Part shown: positions 36,711 to 45,519 of the stretch, one piece after another
How the letters are laid out: each line of letters begins with the position of its first letter
Numbering within the stretch: the first letter of the stretch is position 1
From: an uncultured Saprospiraceae bacterium
GTDB taxonomy: Bacteria > Bacteroidota > Bacteroidia > Chitinophagales > Saprospiraceae
Reading direction: 5' to 3'
Assembly (NCBI GenBank): GCA_938015595.1
Contig: CALLPI010000005.1
Span: 62,001 to 126,000 of the forward strand
DNA: 64,000 bases
Notes under the pieces: generated by a model
Databases searched by the model: none
Told to the model about the DNA's origin: nothing
What the model saw: only the letters and a program-made list of their open reading frames with translations
Program-made: the position numbers and the translations under genes

Positions 36711-37676
36711 ATGCCACCTTTTGCCTTGCATTGGTTGTGCTTGCTCCTGTGGTGCGCACCAATTTATCTGGCGGCGCAAACTCAGGTTCAGGATGTGCTC
36801 TACCTTAAGAATGGCGCCGTCATCAAAGGCGTCATTCAAACACAAGCCACCGATGACGGCAAGGTCGTTATAGATATTGGCAATAACCGGCTGGTGGCCT
36901 TCTTTCGGGAAGAGATACAGCGCATGGAAAAAGCCCAAACCACCACTGCCGATTGGGTAATCCTTAAAAACGGCAGCGTGTTCAAAGGGCAGATTGTGCA
37001 GGAGTCGTCCAGCATATTGACACTGCAACTGGAAAATGGCTCGTACATTCAGTTCAGCAACTTTGAGATCAAGGAAGTACAACACGACCAACCTGTTGTA
37101 GCGGCAACTCCTACCCCGCGCACTCAGGACTACAGGTACATCACCTACGCTGAACACCAGCAAATACGCAGACAGTACGCTTTCCGGGAGCGCGGCTGGT
37201 ACAACCACACGGCTTTGGGTCTGCTCAATGGGGGGTATGATGGCGTTGCCCAAGTCGGCGTGGGGCTGCACAGCGCCACTGGCTACCAGTTTAACCGCTG
37301 GCTGGGGGCAGGTTTAGGCTTGGGTTTCGATGCTTTCAGTGTCGTCGAGCAGGAACAAATACTATCTATATTTACTGAAGGGCGCAGTTATTTGCTCAAA
37401 AAGCGCAACAGCCCGTTTGTGTCTTTGGGTGCGGGCTATGGCTTTGCTTTCAAAAACGAAAGTGTGAACATTACCCGCGCCAAGGGCGGCCTGCGCATTC
37501 ATCCCGCAATAGGTCTTCGCTTGGGTGCTTACAAGCACATGAACATGATGATAGACCTGGGCTATGTATTCCAGTCAGCTACCTTTGTACGGGAGATAGT
37601 GTTCTTCGAACCCAGGACGGAAACCAAAGACATTACTTACAGAAGGCTGGCATTGAGAGTAGGGGTGCTATTCTGA
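36711..37676 (+). CDS. Outer-membrane beta-barrel protein with duplicated N-terminal strand repeat
   Basis: A 321-residue protein. The ATG at 36711 opens the signal MPPFALHWLCLLLWCAPIYLAAQ; the longer frame starts one base after the previous gene with a poor leader. The mature N-terminus has two similar units, YLKNGAVIKGVIQ and ILKNGSVFKGQIVQ, each followed by an IDIG-/LQLENG- strand, which looks like an internal duplication. The C-terminal half (GLGLGFDAFS... YVFQSATFV) reads as an eight-strand barrel ending in F, a usual outer-membrane end. Function unknown; it precedes the sigma factor and barrel genes. Confidence 0.6.
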   Translation: MPPFALHWLCLLLWCAPIYLAAQTQVQDVLYLKNGAVIKGVIQTQATDDGKVVIDIGNNRLVAFFREEIQRMEKAQTTTADWVILKNGSVFKGQIVQESSSILTLQLENGSYIQFSNFEIKEVQHDQPVVAATPTPRTQDYRYITYAEHQQIRRQYAFRERGWYNHTALGLLNGGYDGVAQVGVGLHSATGYQFNRWLGAGLGLGFDAFSVVEQEQILSIFTEGRSYLLKKRNSPFVSLGAGYGFAFKNESVNITRAKGGLRIHPAIGLRLGAYKHMNMMIDLGYVFQSATFVREIVFFEPRTETKDITYRRLALRVGVLF

Positions 37677-37700
37677 ATACCTTCTGGACGACAAAGCGGT

Positions 37701-38267
37701 ATGAAATATCAGGCTACCACAACATATACAGAAAAAGAACTGGTGGAGGGTTGCATCCGCAACGATCGTCGTTATCAGGAGGCACTGTACCGGCAATTTT
37801 TTGATACTATGTATCGCATGGTTTGCCGCTACACCCAAGACCAAGAACTGGCTATAGAAATTGTGAATAACGGCATGTTGAGGGTTTTTCAGAAGTTGAA
37901 TACCTTCGGGTTTGCTGGCTCGCTTGAGGGGTGGATCAGGAAGTTAATATTTCATGCCATGGCAGATCACTTTCGACGCCAACCCCAGAAAATACACTTT
38001 CTTGAGTTGGAAGATCGCAATGTACCTCATCACGGCGGCGCCATGGAGGACTTGTACTTTGAAGACATTGTAAAATTGATTGACATGTTACCTAGAGCTA
38101 CCCGTCAGGTCTTCTGGATGTATGCCATAGAAGGATATGCCCATGCAGAGATTGCCCGGCAGATGAGTATCAGCGAGGGCACGTCTAAGTGGCACCTTTC
38201 TATGGCGCGCCAAAAATTGCGGGAATTGCTCCAACAGCACTATAACATTAACTACTATGCAGGATAA
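37701..38267 (+). CDS. ECF-family RNA polymerase sigma factor
   Basis: A 188-residue sigma-70 protein with region 2 (about residues 10-85: DRRYQEALYRQFFDTMYRMVCRY, then FQKLNTFGFAGSLEGWIRKL) and region 4 (about 125-180: LPRATRQVFWMYAIEGYAHAEIARQMSISEGTSKWHLSMARQKLREL), the latter a helix-turn-helix that reads the -35 region. It lacks regions 1 and 3, as ECF factors do. Its stop overlaps the following gene by 11 bases, so the two are coupled and the partner is a natural candidate for its regulator. The envelope location of the neighbours suggests envelope or surface stress sensing. Confidence 0.9.
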   Translation: MKYQATTTYTEKELVEGCIRNDRRYQEALYRQFFDTMYRMVCRYTQDQELAIEIVNNGMLRVFQKLNTFGFAGSLEGWIRKLIFHAMADHFRRQPQKIHFLELEDRNVPHHGGAMEDLYFEDIVKLIDMLPRATRQVFWMYAIEGYAHAEIARQMSISEGTSKWHLSMARQKLRELLQQHYNINYYAG

Positions 38268-39546
38268 AGATATGACACATCGCCAGGAGGAGCCAGTAGA
38301 TATCGGCTGGCAGCGCATGGCTGCCTTGCTAGATAGGGAGATGCCGGTGCAAGGCCAAGCCAGATGGCGGCGCTTGATAGTTGGCTGGTATTGGCGGGTC
38401 GCCGTGGCGGCAGCCGTAGTGGCGGCAGGCCTTTTTGCATTACTGCGCCTGGGCTCTCCGGCTGATGCCAAAGCCGTGGTGCATCAGGAGGCGATTCATG
38501 CCACACCTCATCATCCAGGCGAGTGGACTTTACCAGAGGAGCCTTGCCCGGAGACGTCTGCAGTATTATTGACTGCCAGAGAGGAGGTTGTACCTATCAA
38601 AACAAAACCTACCCCTGCTGCCCTTGTGTCTGCTCGATATCCGGTAGCGCTTACGGTGCATCCATCGGCACCATGGCTCGGCGAAATGACAGAGACACCA
38701 ACAGCTGTACAGGAGGAGACTTTGCCTGCTGCTGTATCGGCGTCGGCTGTAGCCAGCAGTGCTTCTGCTGCGACAGCGGGAGTAGTGCCCAGCCTTCTCA
38801 GTTTGGTGCCCCCTGCTCCTTTAGCCTCCTCTACTACTAATGCCTCGGTTCGATCCGGTGCTCCGATGCTTCACCTTTCGTCGCCGGCCGCTGCCGCCGT
38901 CCGAAAGCCATCTTGTTGGCGCCTGGGCATAGAAGCCACTGTAGGGCTACATGCTGCCAATAACGCTCTGACCTATGGAGCTGGGCCGATAGTGGAGTAC
39001 AGGACAGCTTCGCCGGTCAGTCTCAGAGGTGGGCTACAGATGGCCACCGTTAACTATCAGTTATCTGCCAAGAATGCAAACAGGATCCAAAGCGACGACG
39101 AACCTGTCGTTACTGGTGGGGGGCAATACGGCTCAGATTTAATGGAGGTGGTGGCGCGAAGCGTACAGCGAGGTTATACCTGGTCATTTACTTCGTATTC
39201 CCTGCAATTGCCCATGGTCATAAGCTACGCACTTCGCCCGCGCGTGATGTTAGAGGCGGGTCTTTCTCCAGCCTTGATTTCCACTATCAGCCAGTTAGAA
39301 GGAGAGGTTGCCTTCGATGCGCTTGTCAGTCAGACGCTGCCGAGAAACGCCGAATTTTATCGCTCCGCCGTGGACAACTCTACTGAGCGCTTGGCACTCT
39401 TGCTGAGTGCCGGAGCACGCTATCGGGTGGCGCCGAATTGGTCGCTGGGATTTTATTATCAATTGAGTTTGAACGACTTACAGCCGCTTAGTACTATACA
39501 AGCGCGCCAGCAAAATATGCGTTTGTCGGGCGTTTATTACTTTTAG
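38257..39546 (+). CDS. Sigma-coupled membrane protein with C-terminal beta-barrel
   Basis: A 429-residue protein overlapping the ECF sigma gene by 11 bases. The first ~44 residues are probably cytoplasmic and basic (WQRMAALLDREMP...RWRRLIVGWYWR). A single membrane helix follows (about 46-65, VAVAAAVVAAGLFALLRL). A long Pro/Ala/Ser/Thr-rich stretch (about 70-220) then leads to a C-terminal region of alternating strands (CWRLGIEATVGLH..., ending RLSGVYYF) that looks like an outer-membrane barrel. The short cytosolic part next to a sigma factor suggests an anti-sigma role. The architecture would reach from inner to outer membrane, which is unusual; see findings. No classical zinc anti-sigma motif is visible. 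Confidence 0.6.
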   Translation: MQDKDMTHRQEEPVDIGWQRMAALLDREMPVQGQARWRRLIVGWYWRVAVAAAVVAAGLFALLRLGSPADAKAVVHQEAIHATPHHPGEWTLPEEPCPETSAVLLTAREEVVPIKTKPTPAALVSARYPVALTVHPSAPWLGEMTETPTAVQEETLPAAVSASAVASSASAATAGVVPSLLSLVPPAPLASSTTNASVRSGAPMLHLSSPAAAAVRKPSCWRLGIEATVGLHAANNALTYGAGPIVEYRTASPVSLRGGLQMATVNYQLSAKNANRIQSDDEPVVTGGGQYGSDLMEVVARSVQRGYTWSFTSYSLQLPMVISYALRPRVMLEAGLSPALISTISQLEGEVAFDALVSQTLPRNAEFYRSAVDNSTERLALLLSAGARYRVAPNWSLGFYYQLSLNDLQPLSTIQARQQNMRLSGVYYF

Positions 39547-39604
39547 TAGGGGCAATTCGGAAAAATGCGCTTATCTTGAAGCTCGTTTTAGCGAGGCTTT
39601 ACAA

Positions 39605-41752
39605 ATGAGAAAATTTTGCGTTATTGCTTCGTACTTATTAGTTGCCCTGCCAGCATGGGCTACCCATATTGTAGGCGGAGAAATTACTTATCGCTGCCTG
39701 GGCAACAACCGCTACGAAATCAACATGGTGGTGTATCGGGATTGTTTCTATGGCAACCCGCTGGCCTGGTTTGACGACCCTGCGTCTATCGGCGTATTTA
39801 ATGCATCTAATGCATTGGTGCGCGATATCAGATTGCGCCCCTTGGGCAACGACACCCTGCAGCCCATGCTCACTAGCAAGTGCTTGGTGATACCACCCTC
39901 AGTTTGCGTACACACTACTGCTTATCGCGATACGGTGGAACTCCCACCCTCTCCAGGAGGCTATACCTTAGCTTATCAGCGCTGCTGCCGCAATCAGACC
40001 ATTGTAAATATCGTAAATCCGCTGGCTACGGGCGCTACATTCTTGGTGGTCATTTCAGAGATGGCCCTCAATCTGTGCAACAGCAGCCCTACCTTCAACG
40101 ACTGGCCACCCATTTACATCTGTGCGGGCGAGCCGATCATGTTTGACCACTCCGCTACCGACGCTGACGGCGATTCTATTGTCTATCGGCTTTGCACGCC
40201 ACTACAAGGGGCCAACCAGATTGTCCCACAGCCACAGCCGCCCAACCCGCCGCCTTATTTACCTGTTAGCTGGGTAAGCCCACCCTATGGTGTGAATAAT
40301 ATGTTGAATGGCACACCTGGTGACCCCACCTTGGCTATTCATCCTGTCACTGGGCTAATGACCGGGCTACCCAATACTGTAGGGCAGTTTGTAGTGGGTG
40401 TCTGTGCAGAGGAATACCGCAACGGCCAACTCATAGGTACGCTACGTCGCGATTTTCAATATAACGTAGGGATATGCAGCCGTACCACTTCCGCATTTTT
40501 CGCACCGGAAGTACAATGTGGAAACTTGACCGTGTTTTTTGAAAATCAAAGTCTTAATGCCAGCGATTTCATCTGGTACTTCAATGATCTGCGCCAACCT
40601 GGGGCTGCTTCCACGGAGGTTAGTCCCTATTTCACTTTTTCCGACACGGGCCGTTACACCATCATGCTCATTGCCAATCCCGGCACGTCGTGCGCCGATA
40701 CTGCCTATCGAGAAATTACCCTGTTGCCAAATTCTATCATACCCGATATGGACATCAGCCTGGGGCCTTGCTCGGATTCGGTGCAAGTGTACGCCATAGA
40801 CTTGTCTTATGACACGTTGTCCACCATTGTAAGACGGCGCTGGTGGATTACCGACCCACCATTGGAGGGCGACAGCGTCAGTGTGGTGCTCAACCGCAGC
40901 GGCACATATTCTTTTGTTGTGGAATTGACTGCCGACAATGGATGCGTGCTGACTTATGAAGAGCCTGTGGAAGTTAGGCTTATTGACGCCCAAGGGCCTT
41001 TTCCGGTGACGATCTGCCAGGGCGATACTACCTCTCTTATTGTCAGAAACCTAAGTAATCAGGTGCTGAGCTATAACTGGGCGCCGGCGCAAGACATTGT
41101 GTCCGGGCAGGGCACCAACCTATTGCGGGTAAGCCCCCCAACCAGCACTACGTATCGCGTTACCGTCCAATCGTCGGCAGGTTGTATTAAGGTGTACGAA
41201 GCTCTGGTGACGGTGCGCCCCCCTGTAAGCAACTTCATGGCTACGGCCACCCCCGATACTATTTCGCCCGGCGAAAGTTCGCAACTCAATGCTACTTTTT
41301 ACTCCGACGAATATACTTATACCTGGTTTCCGGCGGGTAACTTGAGCGACGCACGCATACACAATCCCGTGGCCACACCATTGGAAACGACCACTTATTT
41401 CGTGCGCTTGCGCAGCCCCGAGGGGTGTTTCAGCCTGGCTTCGGTGATGGTGGTGGTTCGGGAAGCGGTCTGCGACTGGCCCAATATTTATGTGCCCAAC
41501 GGCTTTACGCCCAACAATGACGGCCGGAACGACGTGCTCTACGTGCGCGGCAATAATATAGACGAGCTGTACTTTGTCATTTACAATCGCTGGGGCGAAA
41601 AGGTATTTGAGAGCCGCTCCGTAGATGTGGGCTGGGACGGCAGTCAAGATGGCCGGCTACTGCCTTCTGAAGTATATGGCTACTATTTGAGGGTGCGCTG
41701 CCGCAATGGCCAGGAGTTTTTTGGCAAAGGCAACATTACGCTCATCCGATAG
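39605..41752 (+). CDS. Secreted T9SS protein with gliding-motility-associated C-terminus
   Basis: A 715-residue protein. The signal peptide (about 1-20, cleaved after AWA) is followed by THIVGGEITYRCLGNNRYEI, a recurrent opening of large surface proteins in this phylum. The middle (about 300-580) has PKD/Ig-like units (FIWYFNDL, YNWAPAQDIVSG, YTWFPAGNLSDA). The C-terminal ~90 residues (WPNIYVPNGFTPNNDGRNDVLYVRG... VFESRSVDVGWDGSQDGRLLPSEVYGYYLRV) match the CHU/gliding-motility-associated type B T9SS domain. It is probably an extracellular adhesin or filament component. It has no catalytic motif. Cysteine pairs in the N-terminal third suggest oxidised folding outside the cell. Confidence 0.88.
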   Translation: MRKFCVIASYLLVALPAWATHIVGGEITYRCLGNNRYEINMVVYRDCFYGNPLAWFDDPASIGVFNASNALVRDIRLRPLGNDTLQPMLTSKCLVIPPSVCVHTTAYRDTVELPPSPGGYTLAYQRCCRNQTIVNIVNPLATGATFLVVISEMALNLCNSSPTFNDWPPIYICAGEPIMFDHSATDADGDSIVYRLCTPLQGANQIVPQPQPPNPPPYLPVSWVSPPYGVNNMLNGTPGDPTLAIHPVTGLMTGLPNTVGQFVVGVCAEEYRNGQLIGTLRRDFQYNVGICSRTTSAFFAPEVQCGNLTVFFENQSLNASDFIWYFNDLRQPGAASTEVSPYFTFSDTGRYTIMLIANPGTSCADTAYREITLLPNSIIPDMDISLGPCSDSVQVYAIDLSYDTLSTIVRRRWWITDPPLEGDSVSVVLNRSGTYSFVVELTADNGCVLTYEEPVEVRLIDAQGPFPVTICQGDTTSLIVRNLSNQVLSYNWAPAQDIVSGQGTNLLRVSPPTSTTYRVTVQSSAGCIKVYEALVTVRPPVSNFMATATPDTISPGESSQLNATFYSDEYTYTWFPAGNLSDARIHNPVATPLETTTYFVRLRSPEGCFSLASVMVVVREAVCDWPNIYVPNGFTPNNDGRNDVLYVRGNNIDELYFVIYNRWGEKVFESRSVDVGWDGSQDGRLLPSEVYGYYLRVRCRNGQEFFGKGNITLIR

Positions 41753-41835
41753 CTTATTGCGGCAGCATCAGAGTTTTACAGAATACTAATTCACGTATGA
41801 ATTTTATCACTGGCAAGGTCAAAATAATGCGATAG

Positions 41836-41865
41836 TTGCAAAAGTGCAACAAAGGGTTAATTTTG
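41836..41865 (+). promoter_or_regulatory. Promoter of the glycosyltransferase operon
   Basis: TTG (41836-41838), 19 bases, TAATTTTG (41858-41865), with the ATG at 41886. The -33 lies in a perfect 6-bp hairpin GTTGCA-AAAG-TGCAAC (41835-41850), which could bind a regulator. Confidence 0.6.
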
Positions 41866-41885
41866 CTGCCTGTAATCCGGCTTGA

Positions 41886-43103
41886 ATGAGGATACTTCAA
41901 CTCTGTAAGAAATTTCCGTACCCCCTGAAAGACGGTGAGTCCATAGCCATAACCAGTCTCAGTAAATCGCTGAGCGATGCCGGTGTTGAGATTACACTGT
42001 TGGCCATGAACACCAGCAAGCACTACACAGACATCAATGGCTATGTGCCAGCAGAACTAGCTCATTACCATGCCATTTACGATGTGCATGTGGATAACCG
42101 CATCAAGCCTTGGGACGCCTTCAAGAACCTCTTCTCGCCAGACTCTTACCATGTCAGTAGGTTCATCTCTTCTGCTTTTGAAAAGAAACTTATACAGCTT
42201 TTGCAGGAGACGACTTACGATGTCATACAACTGGAAACGCTGTATCTATCGCCTTACATACCCATCATACGCCGTTACTCTGACGCTGTAGTGGCCATGC
42301 GAGCGCACAACGTGGAGCACGAAATATGGGAGCGCGTGGCATATAACACCAGGTTTCCGCTCAAGCGGCTATATCTACGGCATCTGGCGCGTAAACTGAA
42401 GCGCTACGAGATTGCGCAATTGCGCCAGTACGATTTGCTGGTGGCTATTTCCCAACGCGACTTGGAGCGCTTCATTCAAATGGGCTATGAGCAGGCAGCG
42501 GCAGTTATCCCCATCGGCATAGACCTAAAATCCTATCGCCCTGATTTCAGAAGCTATCACCGTGAGCTAAGCATAGGGTTTATCGGTTCGCTGGACTGGA
42601 TGCCTAATGTAGAGGGCGTACAATGGTTCTTGAACGATGTATGGGGGCCTATGCAGCGCAAGCGCGAGACGCTGAAGCTGTACATTGCTGGGCGCAATAC
42701 TCCGGAGTGGCTGCGTCGCACACGCTGGCGGAATGTGATCTTTGAAGGCGAAGTACCCGACGCCGCCCGGTTTATCAATCAGCACAGTATTATGGTTGTG
42801 CCTTTGTTGTCGGGTAGCGGTATGCGGGCCAAAATCCTGGAAGCCATGGCACTGGGCAAGGTTGTCATCACCACGTCCATTGGTCTGGAGGGCATTCCGG
42901 CACGACACAAGCGCGAGGTGTTGGTGGCTGATACCAGCAAAGAATTTGTAGAGGCGCTCAGATATTGCCGACAGCAAAACGGCCGCCTGGAGCAAATGGG
43001 GCGACGTGCGCTGGACTTCGTGAGCCGCCACTTCGACAGCCGCGAGATAGGCAAGTCTTTGCTGGAAATATATTCTACTTTGCTGGAAGCGGTTAAGATT
43101 TGA
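41886..43103 (+). CDS. GT4-like glycosyltransferase
   Basis: A 405-residue GT-B-fold sugar transferase. The N-terminal Rossmann domain begins MRILQLCKKFPYPLKDGESI. The C-terminal nucleotide-sugar domain shows SIGFIGSLDWMPNVEGVQWFL, LYIAGR, and the acceptor/donor motif MRAKILEAMALGKVVITTSIGLEGI, which carries the two conserved glutamates of the EX7E type. It probably adds a sugar to a lipid-linked or polysaccharide acceptor at the cytoplasmic face. It leads a run with a GT2 enzyme 18 bases downstream. The sugar cannot be inferred. Confidence 0.88.
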   Translation: MRILQLCKKFPYPLKDGESIAITSLSKSLSDAGVEITLLAMNTSKHYTDINGYVPAELAHYHAIYDVHVDNRIKPWDAFKNLFSPDSYHVSRFISSAFEKKLIQLLQETTYDVIQLETLYLSPYIPIIRRYSDAVVAMRAHNVEHEIWERVAYNTRFPLKRLYLRHLARKLKRYEIAQLRQYDLLVAISQRDLERFIQMGYEQAAAVIPIGIDLKSYRPDFRSYHRELSIGFIGSLDWMPNVEGVQWFLNDVWGPMQRKRETLKLYIAGRNTPEWLRRTRWRNVIFEGEVPDAARFINQHSIMVVPLLSGSGMRAKILEAMALGKVVITTSIGLEGIPARHKREVLVADTSKEFVEALRYCRQQNGRLEQMGRRALDFVSRHFDSREIGKSLLEIYSTLLEAVKI

Positions 43104-43121
43104 GTAATTGGGCATCCCTTT

Positions 43122-44327
43122 ATGACGCACATTTGGCTGCTGGCGGGTTCGGTTTTTTTTGCAGGGTTACTGGTGCATTCTTATGTGATTTACCCGTTGA
43201 TTATGCGCCTGCTGGCTGCCGGTAAATCCAACAATACTGAAGTTTTTAAACCCGATGACCGGCAGTTGCCACACGTCTCGGTCATCATGTCATTGTACAA
43301 CGAAGAGAAAGTTATTACCCTAAAATTGGATACCCTGCTGGCGCAGCGTTATCCTACCGACAAATACGCCGTGTACATCGGTTCTGACGGCTCGTCTGAT
43401 CAAACTAATGCCATAGTGGAGCAGAAAATCAGGGGCAAGGCCGGATTTTATTTTTTTTCGTTCAGCCAACGGCGCGGCAAACCTGGCGTAATCAATGAAC
43501 TGATCGAAGTAGCTACCCATGAGCGCGGCAAGCGCCATGACCACGTATTGGTACTCACCGACGCCAGCGTTATGCTCTCGCCTGAGGTGGTATATCATTT
43601 GTGTAAGCATTTCAAGCATCCTCACATAGGTGTCGTGGATGCCTTTATGATCCACACCGGCTTGGAGAATCAGGGCATCTCCCGCTCCGAAGACCAGTAC
43701 ATCTCCTCTGAAGTGATGCTTAAGTATAGAGAAAGCATAGTGTGGCGTAAGATGATTGGCCCATTTGGCGGTTGCTATGCCCTGCGTTCTGATCTGGTTG
43801 ATCAAGTGCCTGCCAACTTTCTGGTGGACGACTTCTACCTGACTATGCGCGCATTTGAGCAGGGGGCCTGGGCCATCAACGAGCCGGAAGCCCGCTGTTA
43901 TGAGCCGGTATCGCAGGAGTGGCAGGAGGAGTTTCGCCGTAAAGCCCGTATCTCTGCCGGCAATTTTCAGAACATGGCGCGCTTTGCTCGCCTGTGGTGG
44001 CCGCCGCTCAATGCGCTGGCATTCGCTTTTTTTTCGCATAAGATACTGCGCTGGATGGGGCCTTTCTGGCTGTTGGGTATGGCCGTTTGCTTGCTGATAG
44101 CTGCATTTGCCGGCAGTACGGCTGCCTATTTTGCTTTGCTAGGCTTTGCAGCCTTGGTACTGGGAATACCTTTGTTAGATGTATTGCTCAAGCACCTGGG
44201 TATAAATGTGTTGTTTTTGCGCAATGTGCGTTACTTCTTGTTGATGAACCTGGCCTTGCTTCAGGGTTTTTTTAAATACTTAAAAGGCATACAAACTAAT
44301 GTCTGGGAACCTACCAAACGAAACTGA
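43122..44327 (+). CDS. GT2-family glycosyltransferase with C-terminal membrane helices
   Basis: A 401-residue processive-type glycosyltransferase. The N-terminal membrane helix (about 5-25) is followed by the GT2 domain: VSVIMSLYNEEKVI, SDGSSDQT (nucleotide binding), VLTDASVML (metal-site region), GPFGGCYALR, and DDFYLTMRAFEQGAWAINE. The acceptor site segment EEFRRKARISAGNFQNM replaces the classic QxxRW with a looser RxxRxS form. The C-terminus holds about three membrane helices. It should build or extend a surface polysaccharide. Its last 29 bases overlap the ribBA gene, so those genes are probably coupled. Confidence 0.88.
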   Translation: MTHIWLLAGSVFFAGLLVHSYVIYPLIMRLLAAGKSNNTEVFKPDDRQLPHVSVIMSLYNEEKVITLKLDTLLAQRYPTDKYAVYIGSDGSSDQTNAIVEQKIRGKAGFYFFSFSQRRGKPGVINELIEVATHERGKRHDHVLVLTDASVMLSPEVVYHLCKHFKHPHIGVVDAFMIHTGLENQGISRSEDQYISSEVMLKYRESIVWRKMIGPFGGCYALRSDLVDQVPANFLVDDFYLTMRAFEQGAWAINEPEARCYEPVSQEWQEEFRRKARISAGNFQNMARFARLWWPPLNALAFAFFSHKILRWMGPFWLLGMAVCLLIAAFAGSTAAYFALLGFAALVLGIPLLDVLLKHLGINVLFLRNVRYFLLMNLALLQGFFKYLKGIQTNVWEPTKRN

Positions 44328-45438
44328 ACACATCGTGCTGGATACCATCGAAGATGCCGTAGCCGACATTAAAGCCGGTAAGGTGATCATCGTGGTGGAC
44401 GATGAAGACCGCGAAAATGAAGGCGACTTCATCTGCGCCGCTGAATGCGTTACTCCTGAAATTATTAATTTCATGGCTACGCACGGGCGCGGTCTTATAT
44501 GTGCGCCCATCATTGAGCAGCGCGCTGATGAGCTAGGGCTTGACCTTATGGTGTCGAACAACACGGCCTTGCACGAAACCGCCTTTACCGTGTCTATTGA
44601 CCTTATCGGGCATGGCTGTACCACCGGTATCTCGGCTTACGACCGCGCCACTGGTATCCGTGCCATGGTAGACCCCAATATTAAGGCCAGCGACTTTGCC
44701 CGGCCGGGGCATATCTTTCCCTTGCGTGCTAAAGCTGGCGGTGTCCTGCGGCGCACTGGCCACACCGAAGCTGCCATTGACCTGGCGCGCCTGGCTGGTT
44801 ACTATCCTGCCGGGGTGCTGGTGGAAATCCTCAACGAGGATGGCTCCATGGCAAGGTTGCCTCAACTATACCGGATTGCAAAAAAATTTGGGCTTCGCAT
44901 TATCTCCATCAAAGATCTGGTGGCCTATCGCATGCGCACTGAGCGCATCATTCGCAAGGAAATGGAAGCGCCTATTCGCACGCCTTATGGCCACTTTACT
45001 GTCCACGCTTTTCGCCAACTGACCAGCGGCGACATTCACCTTGCCTTTGTTATGGGGCAGTGGCAGCCAGGCGAGCCTGTGCTGGTACGCGTGCACTCCG
45101 CTTCAGAAACAGGCGGCCTTATCGGGCTCCTCTTCGGTAGCTACAGCGCTGTGCTGGAGCGCGCCTTGCGCCGCATAGCCAGCGAAGGCAAAGGCGTGTT
45201 GTTATACATGCGCCACAGCGAAAAAGCAGATGCTATACTAACTTACCTTAAAGCACTCCAAACCACTGGAGACATTGACCAGCACTTGCACTCTGACATG
45301 ACTCAGCGAGACTTTGGCGTGGGTGCTCAAATCTTGCGTGACTTGGGCATTTCCAAAATCCGGCTCATGACCCAAAATCCCAAAAAGCGCGTGGGTTTGA
45401 TTGGCTATGGCCTCGAAATCGTAGAGCACGTTGAATAA
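44299..45438 (+). CDS. ribBA: RibBA: intact DHBP synthase with a degenerate GTP cyclohydrolase II half
   Basis: The first ~205 residues form 3,4-dihydroxy-2-butanone-4-phosphate synthase (RibB), which makes the riboflavin C4 precursor. The acidic loop DDEDRENEGDF (34-44), ATHGRGLICAP and RRTGHTEAA are intact. The second half follows RibA (GTP cyclohydrolase II). Its zinc motif HSECLTGDVFGSLRCDCG is HSASETGGLIGLLFGSYS (266-283), so the three Cys ligands became Ser269, Gly280 and Tyr282. The catalytic YLRQEGRGIGL became YMRHSEKADAIL. This half therefore should not cyclise GTP, so a separate GTP cyclohydrolase is expected elsewhere. Total length 379 is normal. It starts inside the GT2 gene. I recall a similar loss in other Bacteroidota RibBA proteins, not checked here. 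Confidence 0.85.
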   Translation: MSGNLPNETEHIVLDTIEDAVADIKAGKVIIVVDDEDRENEGDFICAAECVTPEIINFMATHGRGLICAPIIEQRADELGLDLMVSNNTALHETAFTVSIDLIGHGCTTGISAYDRATGIRAMVDPNIKASDFARPGHIFPLRAKAGGVLRRTGHTEAAIDLARLAGYYPAGVLVEILNEDGSMARLPQLYRIAKKFGLRIISIKDLVAYRMRTERIIRKEMEAPIRTPYGHFTVHAFRQLTSGDIHLAFVMGQWQPGEPVLVRVHSASETGGLIGLLFGSYSAVLERALRRIASEGKGVLLYMRHSEKADAILTYLKALQTTGDIDQHLHSDMTQRDFGVGAQILRDLGISKIRLMTQNPKKRVGLIGYGLEIVEHVE

Positions 45439-45482
45439 TATTTTATACAACATATTTTTGTAGAATTTGAGAACAATTCCGC

Positions 45483-45489
45483 TACTTTG
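45483..45489 (+). promoter_or_regulatory. Near-consensus -7 element before the M16 gene
   Basis: TACTTTG lacks one spacer base compared with TAnnTTTG. A TTG stands 22 bases upstream, in TTTTTG near 45460, and the ATG follows 31 bases downstream at 45520. Tentative. Confidence 0.35.
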
Positions 45490-45519
45490 CGTCTCGTATT
45501 ACTCGTTAACTCAACAACC

